From an uncultured Blautia sp. (GTDB taxonomy: Bacteria; Bacillota; Clostridia; Lachnospirales; Lachnospiraceae): 7,899 nucleotides of DNA. The stretch covers positions 1 through 7,899 of the forward strand of contig CAKRVL010000107.1 in the NCBI GenBank assembly GCA_934408705.1. Direction: 5' to 3'. Below, in pieces: positions 5,593 through 7,899 of the stretch (the first letter of the stretch is position 1; every line of letters begins with the position of its first letter). The notes beneath the pieces were generated by a model that had not been told where the DNA came from, ran no database searches, and worked only from the letters and a program-made list of their open reading frames with translations. The position numbers and the translations under genes were made by a program.

Positions 5593-7749
5593 ATGGATCT
5601 GAAAAATTTTGAAAAACCGGAATATTTTGTGAACAGGGAGTTGAGCTGGCTGAAGTTTGATGACCGTGTTCTTTCAGAAGCAAGAGATAAAAGCCTGCCA
5701 TTATTTGAACGGCTGAAATTTACCAGCATTGTATCTTCCAACCTGGATGAGTTTTATATGGTGCGTGTGGCTTCCTTGAAGGATCAGGTTCATGCAGGAT
5801 ATGAGAAAACGGATATTGCAGGGATGAGTCCAAAGGAGCAGCTGAAGGAAATCAGTGCCCAGACTCATGAGCTGGTTCGCTCTCAGTACAGCACCTTGAA
5901 TCGTTCCCTTCTTCCATCATTGGAAAAAGTGGGACTTCATCTGGTAATGGGCCATGAGAAGTTAAATGAGGAGCAGCAGGAGTATGTAGATCGTTATTTT
6001 GAGGACAATGTTTATCCGGTACTCACACCTATGGCTATGGATTCCTCCAGACCGTTTCCTCTGATCCGTAACAAAACACTGAATATCGGTGCCCTGATTT
6101 CCAAAAAGGATAAGAAAAAGGGTAAAGAGGTGCTGGTGTTTGCTACAGTGCAGGTGCCATCTGTGCTTCCCCGTGTTATTGTCATCCCTTCTGAGAATAT
6201 TGGGGATACTACAGTTATTCTTTTGGAAGAAATTATCGAGCGTAATATTGACAAGCTTTTCCTGGGCTATGATGTGGTTTGTGCGCATCCTTATCGTATT
6301 ATGAGAAATGCAGACCTTTCTATAGATGAGGATGGTGCGGAGGATCTTCTGGTAGAGATCCAGAAGCAGCTGAAAAAGCGTCAGTGGGGCGAGGTGATTC
6401 GCCTGGAGGTTGAAGATAAGACGGATTCCAGACTTCTTGGTATTCTGAAAAAAGAATTTGAGATTAAAGAAGAGGATATTTTCTATATTAATGGGCCGCT
6501 GGATCTTACCATGCTGATGAAGGTTTACGGACAGGAGGGCTTTGAACATTATAAGGAGCCGAAATATACACCTGCTGTAGTGCCGGCGTTTGTAGATCCC
6601 GGTAAGGATGTTTTTCAGGTGATCCGCGAGGGTGATGTGTTCCTTCATCATCCATATATGAGCTTTGATCCTGTAGTGAACTTTGTCCGTCAGGCAGCTA
6701 AGGATCCGGATGTACTTGCGATTAAGCAGACCTTATATCGCGTCAGTGGAAATTCCCCTATTATTGCGGCACTTGCACAGGCAGCAGAGAATGGCAAGCA
6801 GGTTTCTGTTCTGGTGGAACTGAAGGCGCGTTTTGATGAAGAGCATAATATTGTGTGGGCGAAGATGTTGGAAAAAGCTGGCTGCCATGTTATCTATGGT
6901 CTGGTGGGCCTGAAAACACACAGTAAGATCACCCTTGTAGTCCGCCGTGAGGATACAGGAATCCGCCGTTATGTTCATCTGGCCACTGGTAACTATAATG
7001 ATTCTACTGCCAAGCTTTATACAGACTGTGGTATTTTTACCTGTGATGAGCGCTTCGGTGAGGATGCAACGGCAGTGTTTAATATGCTTTCCGGATATTC
7101 TGAGCCAAAGAGCTGGAACCGCCTGATCGTGGCACCGATATGGATGAAGGACCGTTTCCTTAAAATGATCGAAAGAGAAGCGGAGCATGCGAAAAAGGGA
7201 ATGCCGGCTATGATTGTAGCGAAGATGAATTCTCTTTGCGATCCGAAGATCATAGCAGCACTATATCATGCCTCTTCCTGTGGCGTACAGATTCACCTGC
7301 TGATCCGCGGCATCTGCTGTCTGAGAGTTGGCGTGCCGGGAGTAAGTGAGAATATTCATGTACGCTCTATTGTGGGAAATTTTCTGGAGCACAGCCGCAT
7401 TTTCTATTTTCACAATGGAGGCAGCGATGAAATTTATATGGGTAGTGCAGACTGGATGCCCCGTAATCTGGATCGCCGCGTGGAGATTGTTTTCCCAGTT
7501 GAGGACGAACAGATCAAGAACGAGATCAAGCATATCCTGGATCTGGAATTCCGTGATAATGTGAAAGCACACCTCCTTCAGGCAGATGGAACTTACGAGA
7601 AGCAGGACAAGAGAGGAAAGCTGCTTATCAATTCTCAGATGGAATTTTGTAAAGAAGCTACCGAAAAAGCACAGGCTTTGAAGAAAAAAGAAAAGCATGA
7701 GAATTCCCGTGTATTTATTCCGGCAGAACCGGCAGAGGATATAGAATAA
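5593..7749 (+). CDS. ppk1: Polyphosphate kinase 1
   Basis: It reversibly polymerises the gamma-phosphate of ATP into inorganic polyphosphate and usually acts near the membrane. The 718-residue protein has the usual PPK1 layout: N domain (FVNRELSWLKFD, 12-23; SSNLDEFYMVRV, 48-59), a head domain including LTPMAMDSSRPFP (144-156), and two C-terminal phospholipase D-like halves. The autophosphorylated histidine is H443 in KTHSK and the second catalytic histidine is H600 in LEHSR. R383 (LYRV) and R413 (ARFDEEHN) fit the metal/phosphate-binding arginines. All four sit exactly 8 residues later than E. coli H435, H592, R375 and R405 as I recall them, so there is no disruption. The tail (690-705) is lysine-rich. 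The start is ATG 5593 with AGGAGGGG at 5581-5588. A GTG at 5578 would overlap the previous stop and precede the ribosome binding site, so it is rejected. The gene is last in the operon and is followed by a strong terminator. Confidence 0.97.
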   Translation: MDLKNFEKPEYFVNRELSWLKFDDRVLSEARDKSLPLFERLKFTSIVSSNLDEFYMVRVASLKDQVHAGYEKTDIAGMSPKEQLKEISAQTHELVRSQYSTLNRSLLPSLEKVGLHLVMGHEKLNEEQQEYVDRYFEDNVYPVLTPMAMDSSRPFPLIRNKTLNIGALISKKDKKKGKEVLVFATVQVPSVLPRVIVIPSENIGDTTVILLEEIIERNIDKLFLGYDVVCAHPYRIMRNADLSIDEDGAEDLLVEIQKQLKKRQWGEVIRLEVEDKTDSRLLGILKKEFEIKEEDIFYINGPLDLTMLMKVYGQEGFEHYKEPKYTPAVVPAFVDPGKDVFQVIREGDVFLHHPYMSFDPVVNFVRQAAKDPDVLAIKQTLYRVSGNSPIIAALAQAAENGKQVSVLVELKARFDEEHNIVWAKMLEKAGCHVIYGLVGLKTHSKITLVVRREDTGIRRYVHLATGNYNDSTAKLYTDCGIFTCDERFGEDATAVFNMLSGYSEPKSWNRLIVAPIWMKDRFLKMIEREAEHAKKGMPAMIVAKMNSLCDPKIIAALYHASSCGVQIHLLIRGICCLRVGVPGVSENIHVRSIVGNFLEHSRIFYFHNGGSDEIYMGSADWMPRNLDRRVEIVFPVEDEQIKNEIKHILDLEFRDNVKAHLLQADGTYEKQDKRGKLLINSQMEFCKEATEKAQALKKKEKHENSRVFIPAEPAEDIE

Positions 7750-7773
7750 AAAATCTGAGCGTAGAATGGTTCC

Positions 7774-7817
7774 GGTACCACAGAGTAGAAAAAAGTAACT
7801 GCTCTGTGGTACTTTTT
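7774..7817 (+). terminator. Intrinsic terminator of the ppk1 operon
   Basis: The arms GTACCACAGAG (7775-7785) and CTCTGTGGTAC (7802-7812) are perfectly complementary over 11 bp. The stem continues inward through T7786/G7801 (wobble), A7787/T7800 and G7788/C7799, leaving a 10-nt A-rich loop. TTTTT (7813-7817) follows at once. It begins 25 bp after the ppk1 stop. There is no A-run on the left side, so it works only for + strand transcripts. Confidence 0.93.
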
Positions 7818-7824
7818 ATCACAC

Positions 7825-7853
7825 AAAAAAACTTCCGAATCACTTCGGAAGTT
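7825..7853 (-). terminator. Intrinsic terminator of the tRNA-Glu gene
   Basis: AACTTCCGAA (7830-7839) pairs perfectly with TTCGGAAGTT (7844-7853) around a TCAC tetraloop. A seven-A run (7825-7831) on the left becomes a T-run on the - strand. It starts five bases after the tRNA 3' end and lies seven bases from the ppk1 terminator, so the two units converge with minimal read-through. Confidence 0.93.
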
Positions 7854-7858
7854 CCTAG

Positions 7859-7899
7859 CAGCCAGTACGAGAATCGAACTCGTGTTTTCGCCGTGAGAG
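7859..7899 (-). tRNA. tRNA-Glu(CUC), 3' half, cut by the window edge
   Basis: Read on the - strand, the segment shows the anticodon loop CTCTCAC (7899-7893) with anticodon CUC at 7897-7895, the 3' anticodon stem GGCGA (7892-7888) and a four-base variable region AAAC. The T arm follows as ACGAG-TTCGATT-CTCGT (7883-7867), then the acceptor strand ACTGGCT (7866-7860) and discriminator G (7859). The loop, the short variable region and G73 are all typical of bacterial tRNA-Glu. The next bases read CTA, so CCA is not encoded and must be added by nucleotidyltransferase. The 5' half lies beyond the window; it should begin with AGCCAGT to pair with the acceptor strand. Confidence 0.9.

Noticed and set aside
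5962..6651. 229-codon open frame on the - strand opposite ppk1
   Set aside because: It is antisense to conserved PPK1 coding sequence and the translation resembles no protein family.

Overview
The window looks like ordinary chromosome from a low- to mid-GC Firmicute, most likely a Clostridia gut anaerobe of the Lachnospiraceae type (Blautia, Dorea or Coprococcus-like). This placement is inferred from codon use, strong purine-rich Shine-Dalgarno sites, the protein flavour and a CCA-less tRNA. No phage, transposon, CRISPR or resistance gene is visible. All five protein genes lie on the + strand. A tRNA gene enters from the right edge on the - strand.

Layout. Positions 1-99 hold no gene but contain two tandem copies of a hairpin element with a conserved loop and different stems. 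Next come folC (folate polyglutamylation, 100-1395) and pheA (fused chorismate mutase/prephenate dehydratase with a regulatory ACT domain, 1449-2579), 53 bp apart and probably co-transcribed. Both use chorismate-derived metabolites: pABA-derived folate and phenylalanine. The 137-bp gap at 2580-2716 is AT-rich. It carries a 15-bp interrupted palindrome and a 14-bp stem-loop just before the next ribosome binding site, so it probably separates two transcription units.

The second unit is a tight three-gene operon: a DUF815-type P-loop ATPase (2717-4030), a divergent Ppx/GppA-like protein with a C-terminal HD domain (4046-5581), and polyphosphate kinase ppk1 (5593-7749). The gaps are 15 and 11 bp, each filled by a strong ribosome binding site. 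PPK1 looks fully intact. The Ppx-like protein keeps the ASKHA fold signature, but the positions aligning with both catalytic glutamates of E. coli PPX are glutamine. Its HD-domain histidines are also partly lost. It may therefore be a sensor, regulator or altered enzyme instead of an ordinary exopolyphosphatase. With the uncharacterised ATPase, this operon is the most interesting part of the window.

A strong intrinsic terminator (7774-7817) ends the operon. Seven bases further on, a second terminator in the opposite orientation (7825-7853) ends a tRNA-Glu(CUC) gene whose 3' half (7859-7899) is in the window.
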